Shown here: positions 1-8,796 of the stretch, one piece after another
How the letters are laid out: each line of letters starts with the position of its first letter
Position numbering within the stretch: the first letter of the stretch is position 1
The notes under the pieces: generated by a model
The model's database searches: none
The model's input: only the letters and a program-made list of their open reading frames with translations
Told to the model about the DNA's origin: nothing
Assembly: GCA_015069425.1 (NCBI GenBank)
Contig: SVIP01000003.1
Coordinates: 175,037-239,036 of the forward strand
Reading direction: 5' to 3'
DNA from: Clostridiales bacterium
GTDB taxonomy: Bacteria; Bacillota; Clostridia; Christensenellales; Borkfalkiaceae
DNA length: 64,000 nucleotides
Position numbers and translations under genes: made by a program

Positions 1-366
1 CGCAGGACAATCGATAAATATATAGTCAAAAAACGAACTCATTGACTCTATTATTATTTTTATATTTTGCCCACTTATAGTAGACGTGAATTCGTTGTTT
101 CCCGACGATAAAATAAAAAGATTTTTATTCTTATCAGATTGCACTATTGCCTGCTTTAAGCGACATCTACCCTCAATAACGTCAACTAAATCAAATTTAA
201 CTTTATTTTCTACGCCCACTACTACGTCTAAATTATTCAAACCGAAATCTGCATCAATTAGAGCAACCCTTAACCCCATATCCGATAGGTAACGCCCTAA
301 ATTTACTGCAACGGTAGTTTTTCCCACGCCACCTTTACCTGACGTTATAACAATTTTTCTACACAT
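1..366 (-). CDS. minD: Septum-site determining ATPase MinD (partial, C-terminus off window)
   Basis: The first 122 residues of a MinD/ParA-family ATPase, which places the division septum by dimerising on the membrane with ATP and recruiting MinC. The N-terminus carries the deviant Walker A motif GKGGVGKTT, followed by a NLG...ALIDADFGLNNLD segment typical of MinD and an IDCPA Walker B at the window edge. The start ATG at 366 is chosen because the P-loop begins about ten residues later, as usual for the family; an AGGT-type ribosome site lies just upstream. It lies downstream of the mreB-like gene in the same orientation, with a strong terminator between them. The protein continues beyond position 1. 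Confidence 0.9.
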   Translation of the reverse strand, partial: MCRKIVITSGKGGVGKTTVAVNLGRYLSDMGLRVALIDADFGLNNLDVVVGVENKVKFDLVDVIEGRCRLKQAIVQSDKNKNLFILSSGNNEFTSTISGQNIKIIIESMSSFFDYIFIDCPA

Positions 367-391
367 AACTTACCTCGTCTTTTATTTTAAA

Positions 392-437
392 CAAAAAAAG
401 ACCACGAATTTTGACTTCATAAATCAAAAAACGTGGT
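392..437 (-). terminator. Intrinsic terminator after the mreB-like gene
   Basis: Read on the minus strand, ACCACG and CGTGGT pair, reinforced by inner TTTTGA/TCAAAA pairs, and are followed by a run of seven T. It separates the mreB-like gene from minD. Confidence 0.7.
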
Positions 438-463
438 AATTTGTAAGCAAATATATTAAATCA

Positions 464-1462
464 TTAAACAGGTAAAGCAATTTTTTTGAGCAAATCAGCG
501 TCGCCTATTGCAACACCCCCGCCCAAGGCAACAGACGAAAGCCCATTTTCGGCAACGTTTATTTGCATATCAAAAATATCTTTGTAATATTTTTCTAAAC
601 CATATACAGACGAACCTATTCCCGAAACGTAAATTCCCGCGTGTCTAATCTCCGCAGAAACTTCTGGCGGTAATTTTTTTAACACAGTCAACGCTATTTC
701 AGAAATTTTATCAAAATATCTTTTAGTAGGTTCAATTATATCTTTTGCTTTAATCAAAATAGATTTTGGCGCACCAGTTCTTAAATCTCGACCGTTTACA
801 ACAGTTGTAAGCGCATCAAACTTATCTAAACTGCCTATTTCTTTCTTTAGTCTTTCAGCACTTAACAATCCTATTTGTAAACTATAGTTTTCAGCAAGGT
901 AATCAATGATATCCGTGCTTATTTTATTAGCGCCAAAATTAACAGAAACACCTGCAATTACACCGTCTAACGAAACCGCTGCAATGTTAGTAGTCCCACC
1001 AGCCATATCAATAATAAAACAAGGCGTTGAATCATTTAGCGGGATTCTTTGACCCAACGCTGAAAGCAATGGCGCTTCAACAAAATAGGTTTTAGAAATT
1101 CCGCACGCTTTTGCAACTTTTTTATATTTAGCAACCATCTCTGCGTTTATACCGCAAGGTACGGAAAAAACTGCTTGTGCGCCAAATATTCCACCGTTTA
1201 CGTTTATTTTTTTCAAAAATGCACTAAGTAACCCTATCGCAACTTTTTCATTAACAATTTCGCCTTCAAATACAGGAAAAACAACTTTAGTATTTTTTGC
1301 AGTTTTACCTATAAGTTTTTTTGCCTCGTCGCCGACAGCCTTTACTTCTTTCTTTTCGTCTTGACTGACAGCCGCAACGGTTGGTTCACTTAAAACAAGC
1401 CCACCACCCAAAACGTATATATTAGTATGTACACTATCAAAATCAATAGCTAACTTTTGCAT
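464..1462 (-). CDS. MreB-like actin-family protein (divergent)
   Basis: 332 residues of the MreB/Mbl actin-like (ASKHA) family, which forms membrane-bound filaments guiding cell-wall synthesis. The phosphate-2 loop is clear (IDMAGGTTNI, about residues 151-160), as is an adenosine-like segment (YVSGIGSSVYGL). The phosphate-1 loop is unusual: DFDSVHTNIYV instead of the usual DLGTANT form, so this is a divergent paralogue rather than canonical MreB. A good AAGGAG ribosome site precedes the ATG at 1462. Its neighbour minD supports a role in shape or division. Whether it still binds ATP normally is open. Confidence 0.75.
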   Translation of the reverse strand: MQKLAIDFDSVHTNIYVLGGGLVLSEPTVAAVSQDEKKEVKAVGDEAKKLIGKTAKNTKVVFPVFEGEIVNEKVAIGLLSAFLKKINVNGGIFGAQAVFSVPCGINAEMVAKYKKVAKACGISKTYFVEAPLLSALGQRIPLNDSTPCFIIDMAGGTTNIAAVSLDGVIAGVSVNFGANKISTDIIDYLAENYSLQIGLLSAERLKKEIGSLDKFDALTTVVNGRDLRTGAPKSILIKAKDIIEPTKRYFDKISEIALTVLKKLPPEVSAEIRHAGIYVSGIGSSVYGLEKYYKDIFDMQINVAENGLSSVALGGGVAIGDADLLKKIALPV

Positions 1463-1489
1463 AGCCGTTAGATTCTCCTTAAATCATTT

Positions 1490-1523
1490 CTAAAAACAAA
1501 CGCCGTGCAAGCACAGCGCCGTT
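1490..1523 (-). terminator. Probable terminator between ppx-like and mreB-like genes
   Basis: On the minus strand CGCTGTGC and GCACGGCG form an imperfect stem with a two-base loop, followed by a T-rich tract (TTTGTTTTT). It lies between the stop of the phosphatase and the start of the mreB-like gene. The other strand also ends in six T, so it may work both ways. Confidence 0.5.
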
Positions 1524-1538
1524 TTTTAATATATATTT

Positions 1539-3053
1539 TTATAATATTTCTAAATTTTTCTTAAATATTTTTCTAAAATCCGCACCGATTTCTAAAGCAG
1601 AGTTGATTTCTAAAGAGGCATCACCATCTACTTCCGTCTTCATTATAACTGAATCACCAAGTATATCACAGTTAATTCCGCTTACGACAGAAGATAAACT
1701 TCTATCAAGACAACTTGCTATACGAAGAATAATGCCCATTTTTCTTACAGAATCAATATCTTCATCAGTAACCAAATCACGATACCTTGCCCAGTCGAAC
1801 GGATTTATATCTTCAATAGCAGTGTTTGATGCAACGAAAGACGCCATTACCAAATCTCTATGACTAATACCGTATATGTTTGAATTAAGGATTATATAAC
1901 CCGAATGTTTTTCATAGTTATAAAAACCAACTCTCTTACCTGTATTATACATATAAGCCGCAACCTTAAGAATTTTAAGGTATTGCCTTGGGAATTTGTG
2001 CAAAACACGAAGTTGCTTAAATAGTTGAACGGACAAATTAACAACCTGCTCGGTATGTTTCATATCACAGCCGAAGAAATCAACAATATTGTTAAGACTA
2101 TAAGTCAATACGTCTGATATAGGCTTATCAAGTGTGGTGGGTACTGCGTAATTATACATTATACCCGTTCTTAAACCACTACCACTTACAACAATCTTTT
2201 CAACGTTCATATATTTCTTAAACGCAGATACTGCTGCGAGCGCACTAGGTAAAATATCTGCTCTGCCACTTGAAAGACCTTTAATTTTCTTCTTTCTATC
2301 AAGGTCAAGACTCTTAAGCAAATCGTAAACGTGCGTAAAATCGTTGTCGTTAATAACGTAATTATGTATAGTTTTAAGTGGATACTTTTTCATAATTTTC
2401 GTCATTCTGCAAAGATTTCTAAATGAACCGCCAACACCTATCATTTGGGCTTCGGGGTCTACGTCTTTAAGCCACTCAACTCTCTTTAATTGTTCAGTAA
2501 AAAATTCTTCAATTTTTTCAGCTTGTTCATTTGGGGTAAGACCATCACCTGAAAACAATTCAGTGAGAGTAATAGCACCGAAAGGTAAAGTTTCATAATT
2601 TAACAAATTACGTCTATTATAATAAACAATTTTAGTACTTCCGCCACCGATTTCCAAAATCAAACCTTTTGGAATATCCATAGTGTTTATAACGCCCTTA
2701 TAAACGTATATCGCCTCTTCTTCTGCGCTTAAAACACGAAGTTTAATCCCACAAGTTGCAGAAACTTCATCTAAAAACGAACGTTGGTTCTTTGCACGAC
2801 GAACAGCGGCAGTTGCCACTGCTATAATTCTTTCAATACCGTTAACGTCGCAAAGTTTTCTAAACATTTTTAACGTTTTAATTGTTTCTTGAATTCTAGC
2901 CGGTTTCAAAAAACCGTCTCTTTCCATACCTTCGCCAAGGCGAGGTGCCTCTTTAAGTTGGTCAACGATTTGAAAGTGACCATTATCTTTAACGTCTACT
3001 AAAAGTAATCTTGCAGTATTTGAGCCTAAATCAATAATTGCTATTTTTTCCAA
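1539..3053 (-). CDS. ppx: Ppx/GppA family exopolyphosphatase
   Basis: About 504 residues of the exopolyphosphatase / pppGpp phosphohydrolase family, acting on polyphosphate or guanosine pentaphosphate in the cytoplasm. The N-terminal ASKHA fold shows DLGSNTARLLL near the start and a second phosphate loop LEIGGGSTKI; the C-terminal 190 residues resemble the HD-like helical domain of long Ppx proteins. I prefer a TTG start at 3053 because GGAG lies seven bases upstream and the family motif begins directly after it; the frame stays open to an ATG at 3143, but that extension looks non-coding and contains the promoter. It is transcribed separately from the TSUP genes upstream. Confidence 0.85.
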   Translation of the reverse strand: MEKIAIIDLGSNTARLLLVDVKDNGHFQIVDQLKEAPRLGEGMERDGFLKPARIQETIKTLKMFRKLCDVNGIERIIAVATAAVRRAKNQRSFLDEVSATCGIKLRVLSAEEEAIYVYKGVINTMDIPKGLILEIGGGSTKIVYYNRRNLLNYETLPFGAITLTELFSGDGLTPNEQAEKIEEFFTEQLKRVEWLKDVDPEAQMIGVGGSFRNLCRMTKIMKKYPLKTIHNYVINDNDFTHVYDLLKSLDLDRKKKIKGLSSGRADILPSALAAVSAFKKYMNVEKIVVSGSGLRTGIMYNYAVPTTLDKPISDVLTYSLNNIVDFFGCDMKHTEQVVNLSVQLFKQLRVLHKFPRQYLKILKVAAYMYNTGKRVGFYNYEKHSGYIILNSNIYGISHRDLVMASFVASNTAIEDINPFDWARYRDLVTDEDIDSVRKMGIILRIASCLDRSLSSVVSGINCDILGDSVIMKTEVDGDASLEINSALEIGADFRKIFKKNLEIL

Positions 3054-3089
3054 TTTTAGTTCTCCATTCCATATGTTAGTCTTGCAAAT

Positions 3090-3118
3090 ATTATACCACA
3101 ATATATTGTGTTTGTACA
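3090..3118 (-). promoter_or_regulatory. Probable promoter of the ppx-like gene
   Basis: On the minus strand TGTACA is followed after 17 bases by a perfect TATAAT, about 40 bases before the proposed TTG start. The spacer contains a palindrome, ACAATATATTGT, that could be an operator. Confidence 0.5.
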
Positions 3119-3254
3119 GCCCTTTTTTTAAATTTGTGCACATTTTTCTAAAACATTTTTATTAAACATTTATCAAGCAAATAATAAAATATTTTAAGTA
3201 AAAAAACAAAACAAAAATTTGTATTTTTTTAATTTTTAACCTTAAATCAATCAA

Positions 3255-3283
3255 AAAACAAGTTGTGCAATTTGCACAACTAA
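3255..3283 (-). terminator. Terminator after the TSUP genes
   Basis: AGTTGTGCAA pairs with TTGCACAACT almost without a loop, and a TGTTTTTTG tract follows on the minus strand directly behind the stop of the second TSUP gene. Confidence 0.7.
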
Positions 3284-3285
3284 AA

Positions 3286-3654
3286 TCAATTTTTTTTCTT
3301 TAACTGACCTATAAACATAAATAAAGAAAGTAAAATTAAAAATCCACCAAACAATCTAGATAAAATATCACCAGATAACGCTTTAGATATAAAACAGCCC
3401 CCTATACAACTAGCAACACCAGGTATTATAATCCAAAGCACTTTATATTTATCAATTAGTTTATTTTTCGCGTGAACAATTAAGGCTACTATCGCCATAG
3501 GTATAAAACTTATTAAATTTACCGCTTGAGCGGTATGCTGTTCAACCTTGCAAAACAAGGTTAAAAGTGGTATGAGCAAAGTTCCACCGCCCATACCCAT
3601 ACCGCCTAATAACCCACCGACAACACCAACTAATGCTAAAACAATAAATTCCAT
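3286..3654 (-). CDS. TSUP-family (TauE/SafE) half permease
   Basis: 122 residues, almost entirely hydrophobic with about four membrane segments. It begins with the family signature GGLLGGMGMGGGTLLIPLLT. TSUP permeases, which export sulfonates, sulfite or similar anions, are normally about 250 residues with two such halves; here each half is a separate gene. The upstream gene at 3664-4062 is the other half and the two are nine bases apart, so they probably form a heterodimer. The substrate cannot be inferred. Confidence 0.75.
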   Translation of the reverse strand: MEFIVLALVGVVGGLLGGMGMGGGTLLIPLLTLFCKVEQHTAQAVNLISFIPMAIVALIVHAKNKLIDKYKVLWIIIPGVASCIGGCFISKALSGDILSRLFGGFLILLSLFMFIGQLKKKN

Positions 3655-3663
3655 ACGTTCACC

Positions 3664-4062
3664 TTAAAAGAAAGTAAGTTTAATTCCAGTGCCGAGCATC
3701 ACTAACGAAAAAATGATATTAACCCATTTTGACGAGAGTTTTTTTAGCGCTAGTGCACCTATAATCCCGCCGATTATTACACCGATACCAGCCGGAATGC
3801 CGACTTTAAACTTAAAACTACCGAACATGGCATAAAATAATCCACTTACTATTGATAACGGTAAAATTATAAGTATCGCAGTTGCGTGCGCTTTTTTCTG
3901 TTCTCGACCTAAAAGATAAATTAACATAGGAACGACAATCATTCCACCGCCACCGCCAAAAACACCGTTAATCAAACCAGAAATTGTTCCTGCGAGTATC
4001 GCAAAAAGATTTCGTTTCAAATCACCACGTTTATCATTTTTTTCAATATTTTTACTTTTCAC
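3664..4062 (-). CDS. TSUP-family (TauE/SafE) half permease
   Basis: 132 residues with a basic N-terminal tail of about 18 residues followed by the TSUP repeat signature GLINGVFGGGGGMIVVPML and three to four membrane helices. It is the first gene of a two-gene unit with the half permease at 3286-3654. The start is a GTG at 4062 with no obvious ribosome site; an internal TTG near residue 15, preceded by GGTG, is an alternative. Substrate unknown. Confidence 0.7.
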   Translation of the reverse strand: MKSKNIEKNDKRGDLKRNLFAILAGTISGLINGVFGGGGGMIVVPMLIYLLGREQKKAHATAILIILPLSIVSGLFYAMFGSFKFKVGIPAGIGVIIGGIIGALALKKLSSKWVNIIFSLVMLGTGIKLTFF

Positions 4063-4136
4063 AAGATTAATGTTTGCAATTTTTTATTTTTATAACAATT
4101 TTTTTATTAAAATACTAATAATATTGCTTTTTACGG

Positions 4137-4165
4137 TTGATTTTTTCTTTCAAATACTATATAAT
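4137..4165 (+). promoter_or_regulatory. Promoter of the large lipoprotein gene
   Basis: TTGATT and TATAAT are separated by exactly 17 bases, about 75 bases upstream of the ATG at 4241. This is a close match to the housekeeping sigma consensus. Confidence 0.65.
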
Positions 4166-4240
4166 AAATTCAATGTGTTAATCTAATGCGCATAAACATT
4201 ATTAAAAAGAGAAAATTGTAAATTTCAGCAAAGGTGAATT

Positions 4241-7200
4241 ATGACGAGAAACAGTATTTTCAAAAACAACAAATCAAAACTAATTTTGATTTTATTATTG
4301 ATTGCCTCTATGTGTTTTTCAATGTTTGCAGTCGCTTGCGACAAAGGTAATGACGATAAATCTGAAAGACCCACTTATACGCATACGGAAAAAGACGATG
4401 GAATAATCAGTAATCCAAACTTCAATTTTGGCACTTCAAAAGTTGAACTTAAAGATTTTCCCAAGACTTCACCCACCGGTTGGTCAAGAAGTAAAGACAG
4501 CGATAGCAATATCGGTTCTTCTTCTGCAACGTCAGGTATTATAAACGTTTCTGAAGACGGTTGGAAAGAATTTCTAAACGCTCTTTATAAAGATTCTGCA
4601 ATTTTAGATTACGTTCTCACCACCAACGACGTAACTAAAGATAAAGTAAAAGAACTTATTAAGGCTGACACTAATTATAATCCAGACGGTAAAGAAGATT
4701 ATAAGCCAAGCGATAGCGACGTTAAAAAATATACTATCGAAAACTATATTAGCAAAACGTTTACCAACCCCAACACTAACACTACTGATGCAGACAAGTT
4801 GGTTTATATGCTTAACAACTACCGTTCAAAAGAAAATTTAGGTCTTGGAACGGCACAGAAAATAACCTCGTCTAGCACTATCACCCTTGAAAAAGGTTCG
4901 TATGGTAAATTATCCGTTTGGGTTAAAACCGTAAATATTTTAGAAGGCGATAACGTTGGCGCAAATATCCGTATTTCTAGCACGTTCAACGGAACTTCTC
5001 AAGCAGAATACGCTTTAACTAATATCGTAACTAGCGACTGGAAAGAATACGTAATTTACGTTAAGGCAGACGAACAATTTGACACAACTTTCAAAGTTGC
5101 ACTAGGTTTAGGTTATGGATTAAACGGAATTACTCAAGGTACTGCTTATTTTGATAACGTTAAATTTGAAGAACTTGAAACAGCACCTGATACCACTAAT
5201 TTTGACGTAACGAACTTTGTTTATAACGGTGAAGATAAAATTGTTAAAAACGCAAAAGAAGTTACAAAGAGTCTTCTCTACACCGTTTCATTAAACGATT
5301 ATATCACGGCTAATGCAAGCACTTATTTTTCAACTGTAAATAACCTTGAAGAATCAAAAGTGGTTTTAGCAAAAGGCACTAAAGCCCCAATCTATACGGT
5401 AGACGTTGCAAAAGAAGAGTCACCTTACGGCAAAGCAGTTAAGGCAACTAAAATCGACATTACGGGCGCTAGCGCTACCCTCACCTATGATGGATTTACA
5501 CAAGTTGGAACTGAAAGTTATGCGTTCGTAACCTTTGCTATTAAAAACGAACTTAAAAAGTTTGGTTCAACCGACATCACCGTAAACGTATACGATATGC
5601 TAAGCGGTAAAAAAGATATCGTTACGAGAGGTATTGCAACTGCATCAAACGTTAGTGATGAATGGCAAAAGGTTAACGTTTTAATCAAAAACAATTTTGT
5701 AGATGATAACGACGCGTCAACAACAGATGACGTGGCAAGAAATTATAAAATTGAAATCGTTATAGGACCTACCATCCTTTCAGATGCTAAATTCAGTGAT
5801 GATTTTGCCTCTGGTACTGTAACAATTACCACTCCTCAAGTTGCATCAGGTAAAATATTTGCAAGCCAAGAGAAAGCAGAAGAGGCAGGTCAAGAAACCG
5901 TTTACGGTCTTTATAACTTATATTCAGGCACTGCTAACGGTACGGTTGCGCTTTACGCAGGTTTAACTTCAGATTATAAAGAAGATAGCAATAATGAAAG
6001 TTACGCTTTCTCTATTGCTCCTAGTGATATAGGCTCTATCCTCACCCACCCCGCTAACGTAAATGGTTACCAAGGAATTGTTGCAAACCACATTTACGTT
6101 AAAGACGGCGGTACTGTTGCAGAAATCAACACTAGAACAACTGGATTTAAAAATGAAGATAACAGCGTTAGTTTCGCAGGTTTAATCAATACTAATTATG
6201 AAGATAAATATTTAATTAGCGGACTTTCAGATGCCCTAAACTTTAACGCAACTGATGATGAAAAAAGTATTCAACCTTTAATGATTTATAACGCTAGCGC
6301 TGATAACTATGGTTTTATAGGAACGTCTAACACCATTTCAGCAAGTTCTTATGCAAAAGTTTCAGTAACTCTCCGTGTTGTTGACGACGCTGTTGCAAAC
6401 ATCTATTTAGTTGAAAGCAACAATAAAGACAAAAACGTTCTTACCTTCGGTGGTAAAATCAACGGTGAAGACATTGATAAAGAGTTGAGTATAAAAGTAA
6501 CCGAAGATATGATGGCTCAAAACGGTTGGGTAACCGTTGATTTCTATATTGCAACTGGTGTTAATTCAAAAACCTTCCGTGTTGAACTTTGGAATGGTTA
6601 CAGAGATGGTGATGCAACTAATAGTTCTAAAGGTTTTGTATTCTTTAAGAACGTAACGGTTACAACTTCTAGCGGTTTCAGTGAGTCCGCAAAACTTGAA
6701 GATACTTTTACAGTTTCAGGCAATCCCCTTTATACTGAAAAAATTATTCAAGGTGAATCTCTAAAAAATACAATTTTGTATACTAGAGCGCTCAGCACAC
6801 GTGAAATAGAATTTAACGCCGAACAAAAGAGTTCAGAAGATAAAGTTTCTTATTCAGAAAATTACATTTGGGCACAAACAGATACAATGATTTATGCAAT
6901 TTATAATACCATTGAACCTGTAGAAGTTGACCCATATGACAACGTTGAAGATGAAGAAACTAAAGACAGCGGTTGCACGGCACAAACTGACCCGTCAACC
7001 TTCTGGTTATCATTCTCCTCTATCCTATTAGGCGTTGCGCTAGTTCTTGCAATTTTAATGTTATTCATTAAAAATATTAGAAGAAGACGCAAAGCAAACG
7101 CTAGTGATGCAAAATCACATTATACTATTACAAGTAGAACAAAAGCACAAAGAAAGATTAAAAAATCTGAAGAAACTTCTGAACCTGACGAACAAGTTGA

Positions 7201-7333
7201 AGACGAAGTTTTGGAAGAAACAGAATCTGAAGTGGCGGAAGAAGAAAACGTTGAAGAACAAAAAGAAGATGATTCTTACGTTTATGGCGACGTTCAAGTC
7301 TTCGGTGATAAGGATAGCGAAGAAAATAAATAA
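4241..7333 (+). CDS. Large surface lipoprotein with C-terminal membrane anchor and acidic cytoplasmic tail
   Basis: 1030 residues. The N-terminus has a lipoprotein signal peptide (hydrophobic core LILILLLIASMCF, lipobox ending AVAC with Cys33). The long middle is rich in Thr, Ser, Asn and Asp, with repeated beta-rich stretches of the kind KLSVWVKT...YFDNVKFEE and FFKNVTVTT that look like two or three jelly-roll, carbohydrate-binding-like modules. Near residues 921-945 a single membrane helix is followed by RRRRK, then a 79-residue tail very rich in Glu and Asp. The protein would thus be anchored at both ends, with the tail inside the cell. AAGGTGA precedes the ATG. It has its own promoter and terminator. 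No catalytic motif was recognised; function unknown, probably envelope or glycan binding. Confidence 0.8.
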   Translation: MTRNSIFKNNKSKLILILLLIASMCFSMFAVACDKGNDDKSERPTYTHTEKDDGIISNPNFNFGTSKVELKDFPKTSPTGWSRSKDSDSNIGSSSATSGIINVSEDGWKEFLNALYKDSAILDYVLTTNDVTKDKVKELIKADTNYNPDGKEDYKPSDSDVKKYTIENYISKTFTNPNTNTTDADKLVYMLNNYRSKENLGLGTAQKITSSSTITLEKGSYGKLSVWVKTVNILEGDNVGANIRISSTFNGTSQAEYALTNIVTSDWKEYVIYVKADEQFDTTFKVALGLGYGLNGITQGTAYFDNVKFEELETAPDTTNFDVTNFVYNGEDKIVKNAKEVTKSLLYTVSLNDYITANASTYFSTVNNLEESKVVLAKGTKAPIYTVDVAKEESPYGKAVKATKIDITGASATLTYDGFTQVGTESYAFVTFAIKNELKKFGSTDITVNVYDMLSGKKDIVTRGIATASNVSDEWQKVNVLIKNNFVDDNDASTTDDVARNYKIEIVIGPTILSDAKFSDDFASGTVTITTPQVASGKIFASQEKAEEAGQETVYGLYNLYSGTANGTVALYAGLTSDYKEDSNNESYAFSIAPSDIGSILTHPANVNGYQGIVANHIYVKDGGTVAEINTRTTGFKNEDNSVSFAGLINTNYEDKYLISGLSDALNFNATDDEKSIQPLMIYNASADNYGFIGTSNTISASSYAKVSVTLRVVDDAVANIYLVESNNKDKNVLTFGGKINGEDIDKELSIKVTEDMMAQNGWVTVDFYIATGVNSKTFRVELWNGYRDGDATNSSKGFVFFKNVTVTTSSGFSESAKLEDTFTVSGNPLYTEKIIQGESLKNTILYTRALSTREIEFNAEQKSSEDKVSYSENYIWAQTDTMIYAIYNTIEPVEVDPYDNVEDEETKDSGCTAQTDPSTFWLSFSSILLGVALVLAILMLFIKNIRRRRKANASDAKSHYTITSRTKAQRKIKKSEETSEPDEQVEDEVLEETESEVAEEENVEEQKEDDSYVYGDVQVFGDKDSEENK

Positions 7334-7352
7334 CGTAATAGTTAAATAAATT

Positions 7353-7386
7353 AACGGCATTAACTTTTGTTAGTGCCGTTTTTTTT
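7353..7386 (+). terminator. Terminator after the large lipoprotein gene
   Basis: AACGGCATTAAC pairs with GTTAGTGCCGTT (one wobble) around a short loop and is followed by eight or more T. Confidence 0.8.
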
Positions 7387-7422
7387 GTATACGTAAATTT
7401 TTTTTACGCATATATATATTGT

Positions 7423-8475
7423 ATGGCAACTATTATTTTAACGGGTGGCGGTACCGCTGGACATTGTACGCCAAACTTGGCTTTATTACCTTATTTAAAA
7501 AATGACTTTGATAAAATAGTTTATATAGGCAGTGAAAATGGTATTGAAAAAAATATAATTGAAAATACAGATATCCCCTATTACGCTATTTCGTGCGCAA
7601 AATTAGAAAGAAAAACTACAATAAAAAATTTAACCTTACCATTTAAGGTGGTTAAAGGAATATTGCAAGCGGGTAAAATTTTAGATAAAATAAAACCCGA
7701 CGTGATTTTTTCTAAAGGCGGATACGTTTCTATTCCTACGGTAATTGCTGCAGCAAAAAGAAAAATATCCGTAATTTCACACGAAAGTGATTATACAGTT
7801 GGCTTGGCAAATAAAATATCTGCCCATTTTTCAAAAAAAGTTTTAACGTCTTTTCCTGAAACTGCTATATCACTTAAAAACGGTGAATACGTAGGTCCGC
7901 CTATACGTAAAACAATTATTAACGCATCAAAAGCCGAAGCGCTAAAAATGTTTGGTTTTAACGGTCAAAAGCCTATTATTTTAGTTACAGGTGGAAGTCA
8001 AGGCGCAAAAGCGATAAACGAAGCGCTAAGAAATGCTTTACCTTTACTTTTGTCAAAATATGATATTTTGCATATTTGTGGTAAAAACAATTTAACGCAA
8101 GAAAAAACTCCAAAAGGATATTTCCAAACGGAGTATATGAATAAAATAGAAAATGCTTTTGCCGTGGCGTCCATTTGCGTTTCTCGTTCAGGGTCAAATA
8201 CGCTATTTGAGTTAATGAGCCTTAAAATGCCATGCGTTTTAATCCCTTTACCAAAAGGCAATTCTCGAGGCGACCAAGTGCAAAATGCAGAATATTTTCA
8301 AAAATTAGGGCTAGCTCACGTTTTGCAACAAGACGCATTAACCGCAGAATCACTAGCCTTTGCAATAAACGCTGTGTACGCAAACAGGTTAAATTTATCA
8401 AGGAATTTTCAAAAATTTCCTATAAAAGATGCAAGCAGGCAAATTTCAAGAATTATTGCGGATTACGTGCATTGA
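7423..8475 (+). CDS. murG: UDP-N-acetylglucosamine--undecaprenyl-pyrophosphoryl-MurNAc-pentapeptide transferase MurG
   Basis: 350 residues, the normal length. MurG adds GlcNAc to lipid I to give lipid II at the inner face of the membrane. The N-terminal glycine-rich loop GGGTAGHCTPNLAL, the central VISHESDYTVGLANK, the second-domain loop TGGSQGAKAINEAL and the C-terminal SRSGSNTLFELM segment all fit the GT28 family. It stands alone here rather than in a mur/fts cluster, and the sequence before the ATG is a TATATATA run with no visible ribosome site, so translation may start leaderless or poorly. Confidence 0.93.
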   Translation: MATIILTGGGTAGHCTPNLALLPYLKNDFDKIVYIGSENGIEKNIIENTDIPYYAISCAKLERKTTIKNLTLPFKVVKGILQAGKILDKIKPDVIFSKGGYVSIPTVIAAAKRKISVISHESDYTVGLANKISAHFSKKVLTSFPETAISLKNGEYVGPPIRKTIINASKAEALKMFGFNGQKPIILVTGGSQGAKAINEALRNALPLLLSKYDILHICGKNNLTQEKTPKGYFQTEYMNKIENAFAVASICVSRSGSNTLFELMSLKMPCVLIPLPKGNSRGDQVQNAEYFQKLGLAHVLQQDALTAESLAFAINAVYANRLNLSRNFQKFPIKDASRQISRIIADYVH

Positions 8476-8683
8476 AAATTGCGCTGTAAAAATGTTCTCT
8501 TTCTGACACGTTTAATCCTTTTCTATTTTCAAAATATTTCGATAAGCAAGTTTTAACCTCTTGCTTATTTTCTTTTATTAGAAAATTAAAATCATCATCT
8601 TTAACTTTTCTATTTTTAATAACAGTTAAACAATTAACCTTACATTTCTTTTCAAAAAACAAACTAAAAATTTTTTCAAACAT
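8453..8683 (-). CDS. Small hypothetical protein (76 aa)
   Basis: A 76-residue basic, Phe/Lys-rich frame beginning MFEKIFSLFFEKK. It is supported by a good AAGGAG ribosome site seven bases before the ATG at 8683. Its last codons overlap the 3' end of murG on the other strand by 23 bases. No family was recognised and there is no signal peptide or clear membrane helix. It could be a real small gene or a chance frame; the ribosome site is the main argument for it. Confidence 0.4.
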   Translation of the reverse strand: MFEKIFSLFFEKKCKVNCLTVIKNRKVKDDDFNFLIKENKQEVKTCLSKYFENRKGLNVSEREHFYSAIFNARNPQ

Positions 8684-8765
8684 ATCTAAACTCCTTTTTG
8701 CAACCTTATAATAACTATTAAATATGACATATGGCTGTCATAATTGATAATTTAATAAAAAATAT

Positions 8766-8794
8766 TTGACTTTGATAATCGTATGGTTTATAAT
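8766..8794 (+). promoter_or_regulatory. Strong promoter upstream of the structured leader and WYL gene
   Basis: TTGACT, a 17-base spacer, then a perfect TATAAT. Transcription would begin near 8801, at the first base pairs of the structured RNA and about 165 bases before the WYL gene. Confidence 0.7.
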
Positions 8795-8796
8795 AC

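Noticed and set aside
3054..3143. Thirty-codon N-terminal extension of the ppx-like gene
   Set aside because: It contains a good promoter and has no family similarity; the TTG at 3053 has a proper ribosome site.
7104..7360. Lys-rich (plus) and Phe-rich (minus) frames over the end of the large lipoprotein gene
   Set aside because: They are shadows of the acidic, GAA-rich tail in other frames.
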